Below, piece by piece: positions 5,349 through 6,487 of a stretch of DNA of 6,487 nucleotides (within the stretch, counting starts at the first letter, position 1; every line of letters starts with the position of its first letter). The stretch covers positions 1 to 6,487 of the forward strand of contig JAUIKX010000209.1 in assembly GCA_030430515.1 (NCBI GenBank), given 5' to 3'. The position numbers and the translations under genes are program-made. Source of the stretch: Gammaproteobacteria bacterium (GTDB lineage: Bacteria > Pseudomonadota > Gammaproteobacteria > Pseudomonadales > Azotimanducaceae). Below the pieces are notes generated by a model. It was given only the letters and a program-made list of their open reading frames with translations, made no database searches and was not told the DNA's origin.

Positions 5349-6487
5349 GTGGGCGACACAAAGGACCTCAGTGTCATTCTGGATGCGAAAATTCCCATCG
5401 TCGTGGTCGAATCCCCAGATGAACGCAGGGTGCTCGCGCTGCTTCTGCGTTTCGCTACGCAGCGCCGCCTGGCCTACTTCGAGTGGACCGCGACACGCGG
5501 CATGATTCTCGGCGGCATTGAGGGTGCAGCACACAAACCAGGACGACATACCGAGCCGGTGGAGATACTCGAACACATCGCCACAAATAGAGGGCCAGCT
5601 CTGTACGTATTGTGCGACTTCCACCACTACCTCGAGGGTGAGCCGCTGCATATCCGCCACCTGAAAGACATCGCGTTGAACCACGACACGCTCAACAACA
5701 CCGTGATACTGCTCAGCCACCAGTGCAAAGTGCCACCGGAAATCGGCCGTTTCACGGCGTCGTTCAACCTCCGCCTACCCTCAGACGACGAGCTGATGGG
5801 CCTCGTTCGCCGCCAGGCCCAAGCCTGGGCCGAGCAGAACGGGGGTCAGAAAGTCAAAACAGACAGCGAAACGCTCAAGCAGCTCATCGCCAATCTGCGC
5901 GGCATTTCCCACTCGGACGCTCAGCTGCTCATACGTCACGCCGTACAGACAGACGGTGCCATCACCGAATCCGACATTCCTGAGATCAATCGCCTGAAAT
6001 TCGAGCTCCTCGATTCGGAAGGGGTGCTGCACTTCGAGTACGACACGGAACGTTTTTCCAATGTGGCAGGGCTCAACAATCTCAAGAACTGGCTCACGGT
6101 GAGAAAAAACGCTTTTCTGGATTCCAGCGAAGACCGTCCCAGGGGCGTCATGCTGCTGGGCGTGCAGGGTGGAGGCAAAAGTCTGGCGGCGAAGGCCGTG
6201 GCAGGTTTCTGGGGCTTGCCGCTCCTGCGCCTGGATTTCGGTGCGCTGTACAACAAGTTTTTCGGAGAAACCGAACGCAATTTGCGCAACTCGCTGAAGC
6301 AGGCGGAAATGATGGCCCCCTGCGTGCTGTGGATGGACGAAATCGAAAAAGGCCTGGCAACGGGCCAGTCCGACAACGCCACATCCAAGCGCGTGCTCGG
6401 CACACTGCTCACATGGATGGCCGAGAGCCGCAAGCCCGTGTTCATCGTTGCGACCTCCAACGACATTTCCGAACTGCCGCCTGAACT
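5349..6487 (+). CDS. Ycf46-like AAA+ ATPase, 3' end cut by window edge
   Basis: The frame is open from GTG 5349 to the right edge, giving 379 residues of a family about 490-500 long. The C-terminal part is an active AAA module starting near 238 with NVAGLNNLKNWL. It has Walker A GVQGGGKS at 271-278, a pore-loop-like region LYNKFFGETERN, Walker B VLWMDEIEK with D330 and E331, and sensor 1 N371 in VATSND. The arginine finger and lid lie beyond the edge. The first 200 residues look like a worn-down second AAA unit: hydrophobic strands at 15-20 and 84-90 (LYVLCD), VILLSHQ at 119-125 and PPEI at 129-132, followed by a helical lid-like stretch (146-200), but no Walker A lysine. Ycf46 is known from plastids and cyanobacteria, and related proteins are widespread in bacteria. 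They act as AAA-type remodelling or chaperone ATPases of uncertain substrate. It is divergent from coq7, and no membrane segment is seen. Confidence 0.92.
   Translation, partial: MGDTKDLSVILDAKIPIVVVESPDERRVLALLLRFATQRRLAYFEWTATRGMILGGIEGAAHKPGRHTEPVEILEHIATNRGPALYVLCDFHHYLEGEPLHIRHLKDIALNHDTLNNTVILLSHQCKVPPEIGRFTASFNLRLPSDDELMGLVRRQAQAWAEQNGGQKVKTDSETLKQLIANLRGISHSDAQLLIRHAVQTDGAITESDIPEINRLKFELLDSEGVLHFEYDTERFSNVAGLNNLKNWLTVRKNAFLDSSEDRPRGVMLLGVQGGGKSLAAKAVAGFWGLPLLRLDFGALYNKFFGETERNLRNSLKQAEMMAPCVLWMDEIEKGLATGQSDNATSKRVLGTLLTWMAESRKPVFIVATSNDISELPPE

Noticed and set aside
5936..6466. Minus-strand open frame (176 codons) opposite the AAA ATPase
   Set aside because: It is antisense to Walker A and Walker B coding sequence and rich in Ser and Arg, so it is a shadow frame.

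Overview
The window reads as a chromosomal segment of a gammaproteobacterium with moderately high GC content. The main evidence is a Crp protein that looks most like Pseudomonas Vfr, a proteobacterial-type Coq7, and the gene neighbourhood around crp. From memory, the Pseudomonas vfr region carries an OsmC-like gene, speD, coq7 and a predicted ATPase. The same order appears here, but a VOC-family gene sits where speD would be. I see no IS elements, CRISPR arrays, rRNA or tRNA genes. Coding density is very high and no gene-free stretch exceeds about 170 bases.

Left part (1-1418, minus strand): a SpoIIM/DUF95-type membrane protein, cut by the window edge, and an RDD-family membrane protein. They overlap by 4 bases in an ATGA junction, with RDD upstream. 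In many gammaproteobacteria this pair belongs to a locus with MoxR-type AAA ATPase and DUF58 genes. Those would lie beyond position 1 and are not visible.

Middle part (1488-3668, minus strand): a GPH-family (MelB-like) MFS transporter that starts at a TTG codon, then crp upstream of it. A strong rho-independent terminator at 2900-2929 separates crp from the transporter.

Right part: the crp/osmC divergent region (3669-3838) contains CRP-like half-sites. On the plus strand follow a YhfA-type OsmC gene and, overlapping it by 4 bases, a VOC/glyoxalase-fold gene. This pair converges tail-to-tail with coq7 (minus strand), which encodes the ubiquinone-pathway di-iron hydroxylase. Divergent from coq7 is a Ycf46-like AAA ATPase that runs off the right edge. 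The 75-base gap between coq7 and the ATPase holds a perfect 7-7-7 inverted repeat (5297-5317), the cleanest unexplained regulatory signal here.

Taken together, this is a housekeeping and regulatory neighbourhood: global cAMP regulation, thiol-dependent peroxide defence, a small VOC enzyme, quinone synthesis and an AAA chaperone-like ATPase. I do not see a clear new defence or mobile system. The points most worth a second look are the degenerate-plus-active tandem AAA architecture of the ATPase, the palindrome in front of it, the altered cAMP-pocket residue in Crp, and the odd start of the transporter.
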